Source: JAGDMJ01 sp963809695 (GTDB lineage: Bacteria; Bacteroidota; Ignavibacteria; UBA10030; UBA6906). Taken from it: DNA of 64,000 nucleotides. The stretch is taken from positions 372,001 through 436,000 of the forward strand of contig CAWEKI010000010.1 of the NCBI GenBank assembly GCA_963809695.1. The letters run 5' to 3'. A program made the position numbers and the translations under genes. Positions 36,601 to 43,528 of this stretch are shown piece by piece (position 1 is the stretch's first letter; every line of letters begins with the position of its first letter). A model generated the notes under the pieces. The model did not search any database. It was not told the origin of the DNA and saw nothing but the letters and a program-made list of their open reading frames with translations.

Positions 36601-36694
36601 CTGGGATGCGACCGGGCGCGCGGCAGGGGTCTACCTTTGCCGGCTGCACGTCGGAGACGTTGTTCAAACGAAGAAGCTAACACTTTTGAAATAA
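33611..36694 (+). CDS. Large secreted BNR/YCF48-repeat protein with two carbohydrate-binding-like domains and T9SS tail
   Basis: A 1027-residue protein. The ATG at 33611 has a perfect AGGAGG five bases upstream and opens a signal peptide (MRTKLIFLALLSALVSTQIF). Residues ~23-600 are some fifteen beta-propeller-type repeats of about 40 residues, each with a variant of RSTNNGTNW and LFAGT. Two near-identical beta-sandwich domains follow, starting at NLIQNPGFESGRPPWEF and VINGSFEADGEPWEF and resembling CenC-type carbohydrate-binding modules. The C-terminus is a T9SS type A sorting domain (NYPNPFNPTTVIEY ... GVYLCRL). It is the intact relative of the fragment at 22990-23420. A surface binding or adhesion role is likely; no catalytic residues are seen. 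Confidence 0.88.
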   Translation: MRTKLIFLALLSALVSTQIFGQWMQTNGPYGGDISDLAVLADGEGGTYLFAGSLGGGVFRSSDNGTTWVTANNGLTSTTVSALVVIGTDLYAGTWKGRVSRSTDKGATWNAASSGMTCTSVYSLAVGPPGLNGKDLYAGTDDGFYYSTNNGGSWTNASTGLQKPVGGPLAVSETTIFAGTGDALFRSTNSGTTWTDVSSAFWKWGPTAVAVSGMDIFAGTAEGVFHSADNGTTWMKKSNGLTTTSVQTLEFSGTGLLAGTFLGGVFLSTDNGSSWTPASHGLTNLSIRCLGASGSNLFAGTLNGIFRSSNNGTNWSEASYGVTASFVPSIVLNGKNLFAASYFGGVFRSTDSGTTWTQVAVPAPFTFFVSVAVSGTKLYAGSYDGVVLLSTDNGTSWVNAGTGLPNVGLRNLAASGADVFAAVNGGLYRSTNNGTNWSDISSDLENVDVWSVFISGSNIFVGTWGNGVFRSTNNGMNWNTVNSGLKTDNMFDCFVFSGNALYVSGGNDGVYRSTNGGMTWTNGISGLENINVSSLAASGATLFAGSDQGVFCSANNGVKWTSASSGLQSTDIRCLAILDTEIFAGTYAQSIWRRPLSEMLGPPVTNLIQNPGFESGRPPWEFYTNGTGGFSDDAAGDGSPHAARLDISNGGTNVQLYQPGLTLKEGARYRLSFKAYSNGGHDLRVYIHKHGAPYTNYGIEEWGCDLTGGWKSFILEFKARNISGTVNDARLRFWLAPYATAGDRYFVDDVVLEEVVSESVTLSDVVINGSFEADGEPWEFYTNGTGSFDTDVPGEGSAHAGHVKVETSGTNVQLYQPRLELQAGAQYTLRFKAYSTSSHDMSVHVHKHGAPYTNYGLENWVVPVGTSWATYTVGFQAKNFAGTVNDARIRFWLAPFAIAGDEYFFDDVSLTKESASTGPQMETVTAVEQPYLPQETALSQNYPNPFNPTTVIEYTIRGNVGDGTGGTGVKLEVYDILGQEVATLVNATQSPGVYRVTWDATGRAAGVYLCRLHVGDVVQTKKLTLLK

Positions 36695-37095
36695 ATTGCC
36701 AGGTGCGACCCCATAGCAACCCTGTCGCCGGATAAACAAGCTGAAGGGCTGTCCGTCTTGCCGCAGAGAATCTTAGACCGACAGCCCTTAAACATCCTTT
36801 ATGGCCGTCAGCCTGCTGGAAGAATTCGTGGACACCGCGAAGGACATGGGCTTCTGCAAGATCATCGTCAATTTGACATTTGCCAGGCGAAAGGCTACAT
36901 TAAAATAATGTACCTTCACGCCCGGTGTCGCAATGAGTCGGGCGGAACCCGCATGCAGGCGTTGGATGGAGGGAAGGATGAGCACCCGATATATAGCTCC
37001 CCACATTTTCTTTATCCCGGCACTCCCGAGTGTCATTTCTCAAATCCGTACCCACTCACCAAACCCAATCACAATTGTTTGAAAGGAGTCCTGCT
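36695..37095. other. Intergenic region with a long hairpin
   Basis: About 400 bases. A long imperfect hairpin (36744-36758 with 36775-36789, one C-C mismatch) lies 50 bases after the T9SS gene and may end its transcript, though it lacks a U-tract. A 35-codon ORF at 36801-36908 (starting MAVSLLEEFVDTAKDMGF) has no clear ribosome site; I cannot assign it. Confidence 0.5.
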
Positions 37096-37392
37096 ATGCC
37101 TCTCTATCTGGATATCCACAGGCATATCCCCGGCTTGACAACCGAGGATGTCGCTTCCGCCCACGCCAAGGATCTTGAAGTGCAGAAGAAACATGGCGTG
37201 GAATATTTGAAGTACTGGTACAACGATGATGTGGGGACCGTCTTCTGCCTGGTAAAGGCCCCGGACAAGAATGCCGCCGAAGCAGTGCACCGCGAGGCAC
37301 ATGGGCTCCTGGCAGATGAAATTATCGAGGTGAAAGAGGGAGATGTAGAGGCCGTACAGAGCGGGAATATGTCTCGTTCTCGCACGCGATAA
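37096..37392 (+). CDS. DUF4242-like small protein (SCO4226 nickel-binding type)
   Basis: A 98-residue protein; the ATG at 37096 has GAAAGGAG upstream. The sequence MPLYLDIHRHIPGLTTEDVA, then YWYNDDVGTVFCLVKAPDKN and AVHREAHGLLADEIIEV, fits the DUF4242 ferredoxin-like family, whose Streptomyces member SCO4226 binds nickel. The His residues of the first strand and the HREAHG motif could bind metal. It lies directly before the [NiFe] hydrogenase operon but is separated from it by a strong terminator, so a role in nickel handling is only a suggestion. Confidence 0.75.
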   Translation: MPLYLDIHRHIPGLTTEDVASAHAKDLEVQKKHGVEYLKYWYNDDVGTVFCLVKAPDKNAAEAVHREAHGLLADEIIEVKEGDVEAVQSGNMSRSRTR

Positions 37393-37413
37393 GATAACAA
37401 CGATGCTCGAAGA

Positions 37414-37456
37414 GGAGCCGCTCATATGACCGTGTCATATGAGCGGCTCCTTTTTT
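37414..37456 (+). terminator. Strong rho-independent terminator
   Basis: A perfect 17-bp stem (37414-37430 with 37434-37450), three-base loop and TTTTTT. It separates the DUF4242 gene from the hydrogenase/sulfur operon. Confidence 0.95.
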
Positions 37457-37505
37457 GTTGCATGCCCGCACTCTCCCACCCGGTGATCTTTCCATGAAAA
37501 TTTCC

Positions 37506-37554
37506 TTGACAAGAAATTTCACGCTCATTATATTGACCGAGCATGCTATAGCAT
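37506..37554 (+). promoter_or_regulatory. Promoter and palindromic operator candidate for the hydrogenase/sulfur operon
   Basis: TTGACA (37506-37511), a 17-base spacer and TATATT (37529-37534) form a near-consensus sigma-70-type promoter. A perfect 12-base palindrome, ATGCTATAGCAT (37543-37554), begins near the expected transcription start and precedes the regulator ATG by 23 bases, a good position for a repressor or autoregulation site. Confidence 0.65.
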
Positions 37555-37577
37555 ATTATCGTAACTCGATGTAAACA

Positions 37578-38363
37578 ATGGCAGACCTCCTTACAACGAA
37601 AGAGCTCCAAGACCTCCTGAAGATTGACCGAACGACCATTTACCGGATGCTCAAGGACGGACGAATTACCGGCATACGCGTGGGCGGTCAGTGGCGCTTC
37701 ACGCAGGAGGGAATCAGCTCTCTCATCAGTGGCGCCGCGTCGGGCAAAGTGGAGCCGCCGCCTCTGCCGGCCGACATTCTTCCACTGCATTGCATCCAGC
37801 CGATCCAGCGGGTATTTGCCGAAATCGCCCAGGTTGGATCGCTCACGACCGCGCCGGACGGCGAACCTCTCACGGACATCAGCAATTCATGCAGATTCTG
37901 CAATCTGATCCTTGAGAGCGAGCCGGGCCGGAAGGGGTGCGTCGCATCCTGGCGCAAGCTTGCGCAGGAACCGGTCAGGCAACCTCACTTCGTGAATTGC
38001 CACGCAGGGCTCCAGTACGCGCGAGCACGCATCGAAGTCGACGGCAATCCTGTTGCCATTGTCATCGCCGGCCAATTCTATCTCACCCCGCCCGACCGCA
38101 CGGAAGAAACGGAGCGTGTCAACAAACTGGCGACATCGTTCGGCATCGACGCGAAAGCCTTAGCCGATGCTGCGGAAGAGATCAGAGTCCTCGACCACAG
38201 GCACGAGGAACAAATCGGTGGCTGGCTCCAGGAGGTCGCGGGGACATTCGAACAGGTAGCGCATGAGCGAGCCGAGCTGATGAGCCGTTTGCAAAACATT
38301 GCCCACATCAGTACCCTTCCCAACCACCAAACCCCTCATCCAATCAGGAGAACAGCATCGTGA
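37578..38363 (+). CDS. Excisionase-type HTH / PocR-domain transcriptional regulator
   Basis: A 261-residue regulator and the first gene of the hydrogenase/sulfur operon. Residues ~1-55 are an excisionase-family winged helix (LTTKELQDLLKIDRTTIYRM, then GGQWRF). Residues ~75-215 are a PocR sensory domain: SCRFCNLILESEPGRKGCVA, a second Cys pattern FVNCHAGLQYARARI and GQFYLTPPD. PocR domains bind small molecules or redox-sensitive ligands; the CxxC and further cysteines could hold a metal or cluster (inference). The stop overlaps tusA by four bases (GTGA). A palindrome before the gene may be its own binding site. Confidence 0.88.
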   Translation: MADLLTTKELQDLLKIDRTTIYRMLKDGRITGIRVGGQWRFTQEGISSLISGAASGKVEPPPLPADILPLHCIQPIQRVFAEIAQVGSLTTAPDGEPLTDISNSCRFCNLILESEPGRKGCVASWRKLAQEPVRQPHFVNCHAGLQYARARIEVDGNPVAIVIAGQFYLTPPDRTEETERVNKLATSFGIDAKALADAAEEIRVLDHRHEEQIGGWLQEVAGTFEQVAHERAELMSRLQNIAHISTLPNHQTPHPIRRTAS

Positions 38364-38590
38364 ACGCAGATCAAACACTCGATTGCACCGGAATGGCCTG
38401 TCCGATGCCCATTCTGAAGACCAAGAAAGCCATCGATGCAATGAAGGTCGGGCAGGTCTTGAAGATGACAGCCACGGATCCCGGCTCGGTCCCGGACGTC
38501 AAGGCATGGTCACAGCGAACCGGCCATGAACTGCTCAATCATGAAGAGCAGGGTGGAACATTTACGTTCTACATCAAGAAGGTGAAATGA
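38360..38590 (+). CDS. tusA: TusA-family sulfur carrier protein
   Basis: A 76-residue protein with GTG start, overlapping the regulator stop. The motif LDCTGMACPMPILKTKKAI contains the CPxP-type active Cys that carries persulfide in TusA/SirA proteins. TusA passes sulfur to DsrE-type partners, and two DsrE-family genes follow at once. In this context it is more likely part of a dissimilatory sulfur-handling set than of tRNA thiolation (inference). The stop overlaps the next start (ATGATG). Confidence 0.93.
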   Translation: MNADQTLDCTGMACPMPILKTKKAIDAMKVGQVLKMTATDPGSVPDVKAWSQRTGHELLNHEEQGGTFTFYIKKVK

Positions 38591-39066
38591 TGGCTGACCA
38601 ACAACAGAAACGCATTGCCATCATTGCAGGTCACGGTACACTCGATGCGGCGTATCCGCCGCTGATCCTGGCCACCGCGGCTGTTGCAATGGATATGCAA
38701 GCCGCGATTTTCTTCACGTTCTACGGCCTCGAAATCCTGAAGAAAGGGAAGGCCGACCATCTGAAAGTCGCCCCGATCGCCAACCCCGCCATGCCAGTCC
38801 CAATGCCGAACATCATTGGCATGCTTCCCGGCATGACGGCCGCTGCAACTATGATGATGAACAGCTGGATGCGGAAGGCGAAGGTGGCAAAGGTGAGCGA
38901 GCTCCTTGATATTGCCAGAGAGTCAGGCGTCAAGATGATCGCCTGCCAGATGACCATGGACGTCATGGGGATTAAAAAGGAACAGCTTCTCGACGGCGTC
39001 GAAATCGGCGGCGCTGCCACGTTCCTCGAATTCGCCAGCCATAACGCTATCACTCTCAGCTTCTGA
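38587..39066 (+). CDS. DsrE2-type (DsrE/DsrF/DrsH-like) sulfurtransferase
   Basis: A 159-residue protein of the DsrE/F/DrsH-like superfamily (COG2210 type, often annotated as a peroxiredoxin family protein). Recognisable parts are AIIAGHGTLDAAYPP, the Met-rich MMMNSWMRKAKV and the active-site region MIACQMTMDVMGI, whose Cys is the expected sulfur acceptor, then DGVEIGGAATFLE. DsrE2 proteins accompany TusA in sulfur-oxidising and sulfur-reducing clusters and can accept persulfide from it. The ATG at 38587 and the one at 38590 are both possible. It overlaps the tusA stop. Confidence 0.88.
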   Translation: MMADQQQKRIAIIAGHGTLDAAYPPLILATAAVAMDMQAAIFFTFYGLEILKKGKADHLKVAPIANPAMPVPMPNIIGMLPGMTAAATMMMNSWMRKAKVAKVSELLDIARESGVKMIACQMTMDVMGIKKEQLLDGVEIGGAATFLEFASHNAITLSF

Positions 39067-39184
39067 TCCACCGTCTCTCTGTTCTTGACATCTGACCCAC
39101 GACACTCGAGCTCCCGCCCCGGTGATCTCTCATCGAGTCATGCACGCACCGTTGGGGAGCCACAGACCCACAAGGAATATACCC
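39067..39184. other. Short gap between the two DsrE-family genes
   Basis: About 120 bases with no gene seen; the downstream gene has its own AAGGAA ribosome site. Confidence 0.4.
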
Positions 39185-39550
39185 ATGGAAGACAAGATTC
39201 TGATCATCATGACAAGCGGTCCCGACACGCCCCGGCGGTGTGCGACACCATTCTTTTTCGCGTCGCTCGCTGCAGCCATGGACTACGAGGTGACGATGTT
39301 CTTCACGATCGATGGCACGCTCCTGCTCAAGAAAGGAATGGCTGAAACCGTCTATCCCAAGGCGGGGGGAAAGCCGGTCAGCGACTTTCTCAACGAAGCG
39401 GTCGAGGCCGGCGTAAAACTCACCGCGTGCACGGCATCGACCGAGCTGCACGACCTCCAGCTGTCCGACCTTATCGACGGCGTGAAAATGGTCGGCGGGG
39501 CTGCAATGTGGCAGATGTCGGAAGAGTCAAAAACGACATTGACGTTTTAG
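39185..39550 (+). CDS. Second DsrE-family protein
   Basis: A 121-residue protein of the DsrE/DsrF-like family; the ATG at 39185 has AAGGAATA upstream and precedes the conserved first strand KILIIMTSGPDTPRRCATPF. FFASLAAAMDYEVTMFF is the typical second helix-strand unit. The region KLTACTASTELHDLQ holds the likely active Cys, and DGVKMVGGAAMW ends the fold. It differs from the upstream DsrE2, so the two may form a relay or a hetero-oligomer, as DsrE/F/H proteins do. It sits between tusA/dsrE2 and the GcvH-like gene. Confidence 0.87.
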   Translation: MEDKILIIMTSGPDTPRRCATPFFFASLAAAMDYEVTMFFTIDGTLLLKKGMAETVYPKAGGKPVSDFLNEAVEAGVKLTACTASTELHDLQLSDLIDGVKMVGGAAMWQMSEESKTTLTF

Positions 39551-39627
39551 CGACGGTCCCGCGTCGCCGGCTACGGAGAGTCCCACAGAAGCAACACCAA
39601 CGACACCAACCCAGGAGGGAACAAGCG

Positions 39628-40071
39628 ATGGCGATAATCAGAGGATGCAATCTTCCGGAAGATCTCTTTTACCTGATTGACAAGCATGTCTGGGCGAAGC
39701 CGATGGGCGGCGTTGTGCGTGTTGGCATGACGTCCGTTGCCGCAAAGCTGTCGGGCGGGAAACTGGCGGCAATCACCATCAGGGCGAAGAACCTCGGGCA
39801 GGAAGTCAAACAGGGCAAAAGTGTGGCAACGATCGAAAGCAGCAAGTTCGTGGGGCCCGTACCCGCACCCGTGTCCGGTATCCTCGAACGCGGGAACGAA
39901 AAGATCGCCACGGATCCAAACATTGCAGTCGCCGACCCGTACGGTGAGGGGTGGATCGCCGAAATGAAGGCAAGCAACTGGGAAGCAGAGAAGGTCCTTC
40001 TGGTGACAGGTGCCGAGGGAGTGGCAAAATACCAGGCCAAGCTGGAAGCCGATGGCATTTCATGTCAGTAA
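39628..40071 (+). CDS. GcvH-like lipoyl-carrier protein
   Basis: A 147-residue protein starting at an ATG with a CCAGGAGGG site. It follows the glycine-cleavage H-protein fold: HVWAKPMGGVVRVGMTSVAA, then VATIESSKFVGPVPAPVSG with the candidate lipoyl Lys73 (the counterpart of ESVKAVSD in GcvH), then NIAVADPYGEGWIAEM. No glycine-cleavage genes are nearby; a lipoate ligase homologue lies in the same operon. Divergent GcvH-like lipoate-binding proteins act as carriers in the sulfur-oxidising sHdr system, and this one sits beside TusA, DsrE and an HdrD-like protein. It is more likely a sulfur or electron carrier than a glycine-cleavage protein (inference). Confidence 0.87.
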   Translation: MAIIRGCNLPEDLFYLIDKHVWAKPMGGVVRVGMTSVAAKLSGGKLAAITIRAKNLGQEVKQGKSVATIESSKFVGPVPAPVSGILERGNEKIATDPNIAVADPYGEGWIAEMKASNWEAEKVLLVTGAEGVAKYQAKLEADGISCQ

Positions 40072-40089
40072 CTTTCCATGGAGGTATTC

Positions 40090-41196
40090 ATGGCTGAAGA
40101 GACAATCTATCAACATCTTCGTCGCGAGGGGGTAAGCCGCCGCGACTTCGTAAAGCTGTGTGGGCTCCTTGCGGGCACACTGGGTCTCAACACCGTGCCT
40201 TTGCTCAAGGCAAGCGGCCTCCCGTCTTCCGTGAGCGAGGGGTCCAACCCTGCGGATATGGTCGCCAGCGCCCTGGCCTCAAAGCCGCGCCTGCCGGTTC
40301 TCTGGCTTGAATTCCAGGATTGTGCGGGCTGCAGCGAAGCGCTTACCCGTTCCCACTCGCCCACGCTCATCGACCTCGTTCTCCGGAAGATTTCGGTGGA
40401 ATACCATGAGACGCTCTCTGCCGCGTCCGGCTTCCAGCTTGAAGCAAACAAGGCAGAGATCATGAGGAAGTATGCCGGAAAATACCTGCTTGTGGTCGAA
40501 GGCGCCGTGCCTCTGGGATTGAACGGAGATTACTGTACCATCGGCGGGCGTTCGGCGAAGGATCTTCTCCTCGAGGCAGCGCAGGGAGCCGCAGCCGTTA
40601 TCGCGACGGGGAATTGCGCTACCTTCGGGGGCATTCCGAAAGCAAAGCCCAACCCGACCAATGCCAGGGGTGTACGGGAGATCATCACGGACAAGCCCGT
40701 CGTGAACATTTCGGGCTGCCCGGCGATTCCCGAAGTATTCACAGGCACACTTGCGCACTTCCTGATCTTCGGGTCCCTCCCGGAACTCGATGATCTCCAC
40801 CGTCCGATGACATTCTACGGCAACACCATCCATGACCGTTGCTTGCGCCGACCGTTTTACGAGGCGGGTAAATTCGCACTCTCCTTCGACGACGAAGGGG
40901 CTCGGAAGGGGTGGTGTCTGTACAAACTCGGATGCAAGGGGCCAACCACCTACAATGCGTGCGCGTCGATGAAGTGGGACGCCGGCCTTTCGTTTCCGAT
41001 TCAGTCGGGCCATCCCTGCCTGGGGTGCTCGGAGCCTGATTTCTGGGACGGCGGTGGATTCTACCAGGGCCAGTCGACACCGCTCAGCAAGCCGACACTG
41101 ACGGCGATCGGAGTTGCCGTGGGGGCAGGGGTTGCCATCGGTGCAGGGGTAGCGGCACGCAATCAGACGAAAAAGAAGAATATTGCCAAAGAATAG
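40090..41196 (+). CDS. hynS: [NiFe] hydrogenase small subunit (Isp-type, group 1)
   Basis: A 368-residue Tat-exported iron-sulfur subunit. The ATG at 40090 has GGAGG five bases upstream. The Tat signal SRRDFVKLCGLLAGTLGLN is followed by LWLEFQDCAGCSEAL with the proximal-cluster Cys pair, GNCATFGG and SGCPAIPE, then the medial and distal cluster cysteines in HDRCLRRPF, GWCLYKLGCKGP and HPCLGCSEPDFWD. A C-terminal hydrophobic stretch (AIGVAVGAGVAIGAGVAA) may anchor it in the membrane. The large subunit is not adjacent: isp1, isp2 and a small gene come between, the order typical of Isp-type enzymes. Confidence 0.96.
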   Translation: MAEETIYQHLRREGVSRRDFVKLCGLLAGTLGLNTVPLLKASGLPSSVSEGSNPADMVASALASKPRLPVLWLEFQDCAGCSEALTRSHSPTLIDLVLRKISVEYHETLSAASGFQLEANKAEIMRKYAGKYLLVVEGAVPLGLNGDYCTIGGRSAKDLLLEAAQGAAAVIATGNCATFGGIPKAKPNPTNARGVREIITDKPVVNISGCPAIPEVFTGTLAHFLIFGSLPELDDLHRPMTFYGNTIHDRCLRRPFYEAGKFALSFDDEGARKGWCLYKLGCKGPTTYNACASMKWDAGLSFPIQSGHPCLGCSEPDFWDGGGFYQGQSTPLSKPTLTAIGVAVGAGVAIGAGVAARNQTKKKNIAKE

Positions 41197-41205
41197 GAGA
41201 CCGCC

Positions 41206-41883
41206 ATGAACTGGAAAGACATTCTGGAATTCGCGCGGGGACCGTTCTTCGAGCTCTCTCTCCTGGTCTTCATTGGCGGCATGGCCTACAGGCTGATGCG
41301 CGTGCTCCTGCTTGGCTGGCCGCGCGACAGGGTTCCTTCCAAAGGGAGCAAGCTGGGTGGAGTTGGTATCGCCTATCTCAAGGGGATTCTCATCTGGCCG
41401 TTTGTGCCCTGGGTCAAAAACACTTTCAGCAAGAAACCGGCGATGTACCTCGCGGGAGGACTCTTCCACCTGGGCCTTTTTGCCATCATCATTTTCGGCA
41501 CGCCGCATATGCTCGTCTGGAAGAGCCTGCTCGGTCTGGGTTGGCCGACGTTGCCCATGCCGATTGTTGATTGGCTCGCTGCCGTCACGCTCGTGGCAAT
41601 GGCGGCGCTCTTCGTGAACCGGCTGGTTGACCCGGTGCTCAAACTGATTTCCGGTCCGGCGGAATTCCTCAACTGGCTGTTTGTCTTTCTGCCGATGCTC
41701 ACGGGCTACTCCATGACACATCATCTCTTCTCTCCGTATGAAATGCTGTTCAGCCTGCACATGATTGCGGTCAATGTGATGCTCATCTGGATTCCGTTCA
41801 GCCGCATCTCCCATTTTATCTTTTATTTCTTCTCCAAGTCTATCCACGGAGCGCAGTTCGGTAAACGCGCCGTTACACCTTAA
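41206..41883 (+). CDS. isp1: Isp1: NarI/DsrM-like membrane cytochrome b subunit
   Basis: A 225-residue integral membrane protein with about five hydrophobic helices. Position between hynS and isp2 and resemblance to NarI/DsrM/HdrE identify it as Isp1. Candidate heme b ligands are His residues in LFHLGLFAI, the MTHHLFSPYEM pair and FSLHMIAVNVM. It would connect periplasmic H2 oxidation to the cytoplasmic Isp2 through the membrane quinone/heme pathway. The gene is preceded by an AGGAGA site and starts nine bases after hynS. Confidence 0.9.
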   Translation: MNWKDILEFARGPFFELSLLVFIGGMAYRLMRVLLLGWPRDRVPSKGSKLGGVGIAYLKGILIWPFVPWVKNTFSKKPAMYLAGGLFHLGLFAIIIFGTPHMLVWKSLLGLGWPTLPMPIVDWLAAVTLVAMAALFVNRLVDPVLKLISGPAEFLNWLFVFLPMLTGYSMTHHLFSPYEMLFSLHMIAVNVMLIWIPFSRISHFIFYFFSKSIHGAQFGKRAVTP

Positions 41884-41897
41884 CGAGGAGCCCAGTC

Positions 41898-43154
41898 ATG
41901 AATACCCAGCAAGCTCTGAATACTTTTGTCGAAGAGACAGGCGGGTGGGTGGCCTCACAATTGGAGGCATGCACGCGTTGCGGGATCTGCGCCGAGGCCT
42001 GCCACTTCTATGAAGCTACTGGCAACCCGGAATTCGCCCCGGTCTGGAAGGTCGAGCTTCTGAAACGCACGTATGAACAACGATTCACCCCCGGAGGGAA
42101 GCTGAAACACGCCCTCGGGATCGACCGGACGATAACCGATGAGGACATCCGGCATTGGAGCATGATCGTTTACTACGCGTGCACGATGTGCAACAAATGC
42201 GCGATGGTGTGTCCCATGGGCATCCAGCTGGGACCGATCATCCACGAGGTGCGCACGGCGATGTCGAATGCGGGGGCGGTTCCCGAGGACCTGATGGCGG
42301 CTGTGAACAAACAGGTGCAGGAAGGCAGTCCATTAGGAGCAACCCAGTCCGTGTGGGAGCAGCGCCTGGAATGGATTGCGGACGAATGGGAGGTGAAGCT
42401 GCCGATCGATCAGAAGGGTGCAGACACGATGGTCGTGTTCACGTCCATCGAGATCATGAAATTTCCTGAGAACATTGCTGCGATTGCCAAGATTCTCGAC
42501 AAGGCAGGGGAGAAGTGGACGATCAGCAGCAGAGGGCGCGAGGTGGTGAACTTCGGATTCTACGAGGGGAGCCACGAAAGGACCAAGCTGTTCATGTCTC
42601 GCCTCTTCGATGCGGCAAAGGAGCTTGGCGTGAAGCGCCTGATGGTTACGGAATGCGGCCATGCCTACGATGCGCTTCGCTGGACGGCTGCCAACATGAT
42701 GGAAGTTCCGGCCGGGTTGGAGGTCGTGCATATTGCAGGAGTTCTTGGCGAGTATGTCAAGACGGGCAGGATCAAGCTGAAGAAGGGCGCGTTCGACGAC
42801 GGCACTATCACCTTTCACGACGCCTGCAAAATCCAGCGGCGAGGATCACATATCAAAGAGCCGAGGGAGATTCTCAAAATCCTGGCGCCCAGGTCTTTTA
42901 CAGAGATGTCTCCGTGCAGGGAAGAATCCGTCTGCTGCGGCGGCGGCGGAGGTATCATAGCAATCAAGGAGGCGGACCCGCTTCGCTACGCCGTTTTCGA
43001 GCTCAAAATGGAACAGCTCAAGAAGATTGGCGCCAAGACGGTGACCATGACGTGTTCCAACTGCCGCCTGCAATTCACGGACAGCGTGGAGCACTTCAAG
43101 ATGGATGTGAAGGTACGAGGCTTATCGCAAATGGTGGCGGAAGCCCTTGAATAG
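41898..43154 (+). CDS. isp2: Isp2: HdrD/DsrK-like iron-sulfur protein
   Basis: A 418-residue cytoplasmic Fe-S protein. The N-terminal part has two four-Cys 4Fe-4S motifs, CTRCGICAEAC (about 26-36) and CTMCNKCAMVCPMG (about 93-106). The second half has the CCG-domain cysteines of the HdrB/HdrD family: CCGGGGGIIAIKEADPLRY and TCSNCRLQF. These resemble the catalytic cluster region that handles disulfide or sulfur substrates in HdrD and DsrK. In Isp-type hydrogenases this protein receives electrons from Isp1 and is thought to pass them to an unknown sulfur-linked acceptor. The tusA/dsrE/GcvH-like genes upstream provide candidate partners. Confidence 0.92.
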   Translation: MNTQQALNTFVEETGGWVASQLEACTRCGICAEACHFYEATGNPEFAPVWKVELLKRTYEQRFTPGGKLKHALGIDRTITDEDIRHWSMIVYYACTMCNKCAMVCPMGIQLGPIIHEVRTAMSNAGAVPEDLMAAVNKQVQEGSPLGATQSVWEQRLEWIADEWEVKLPIDQKGADTMVVFTSIEIMKFPENIAAIAKILDKAGEKWTISSRGREVVNFGFYEGSHERTKLFMSRLFDAAKELGVKRLMVTECGHAYDALRWTAANMMEVPAGLEVVHIAGVLGEYVKTGRIKLKKGAFDDGTITFHDACKIQRRGSHIKEPREILKILAPRSFTEMSPCREESVCCGGGGGIIAIKEADPLRYAVFELKMEQLKKIGAKTVTMTCSNCRLQFTDSVEHFKMDVKVRGLSQMVAEALE

Positions 43155-43197
43155 CACTGCCCACACGATGGCAACACTCTTCATGACGAGGTGACAT

Positions 43198-43518
43198 ATG
43201 GCATCATTCAACCTTACACCGGTCGAGAAAGGGATCATGCGCTGTCGCCACTCGGGCACATTCAGTCCGGAAGAGGTGCAGACACTCGCAACATTCCTCC
43301 GCGACTACAGCGGCAAATTGCTGATCGACCTCACGGGCTCCGCTGCGGGAGAATGCGCCAGGCAGATCAGGCACCTGCGGCCGATGATGCCCGTTGCAGC
43401 GATCTTCGGGGCACAACTCCCGCCGGACATTCTCGACATCGACAAGAGTTACTACGCACATGACGTGCGGCTTTTCGACACTGAAGCGGATGCCTTGGAC
43501 TGGCTTCGCAATCAATAG
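43198..43518 (+). CDS. Small STAS/SpoIIAA-like protein in the hydrogenase operon
   Basis: A 106-residue cytoplasmic protein between isp2 and the large-subunit gene. The alternating pattern GIMRCRHSGTFSPEEVQ, KLLIDLTGSAAGECARQI and a C-terminal ADALDWLRNQ resembles the STAS/SpoIIAA-like fold found in small regulatory proteins. Isp-type operons that I recall do not carry such a gene between isp2 and hynL, so this may be an accessory or regulatory factor specific to this operon. The exact role is unknown. Confidence 0.72.
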   Translation: MASFNLTPVEKGIMRCRHSGTFSPEEVQTLATFLRDYSGKLLIDLTGSAAGECARQIRHLRPMMPVAAIFGAQLPPDILDIDKSYYAHDVRLFDTEADALDWLRNQ

Positions 43519-43528
43519 GAGGATACGT

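Noticed and set aside
40279..41847. Long minus-strand ORF (522 codons) opposite hynS and isp1
   Set aside because: It is antisense to two well-identified genes, has a composition of charged and His-rich residues without domains, and follows from the codon bias of the real genes.
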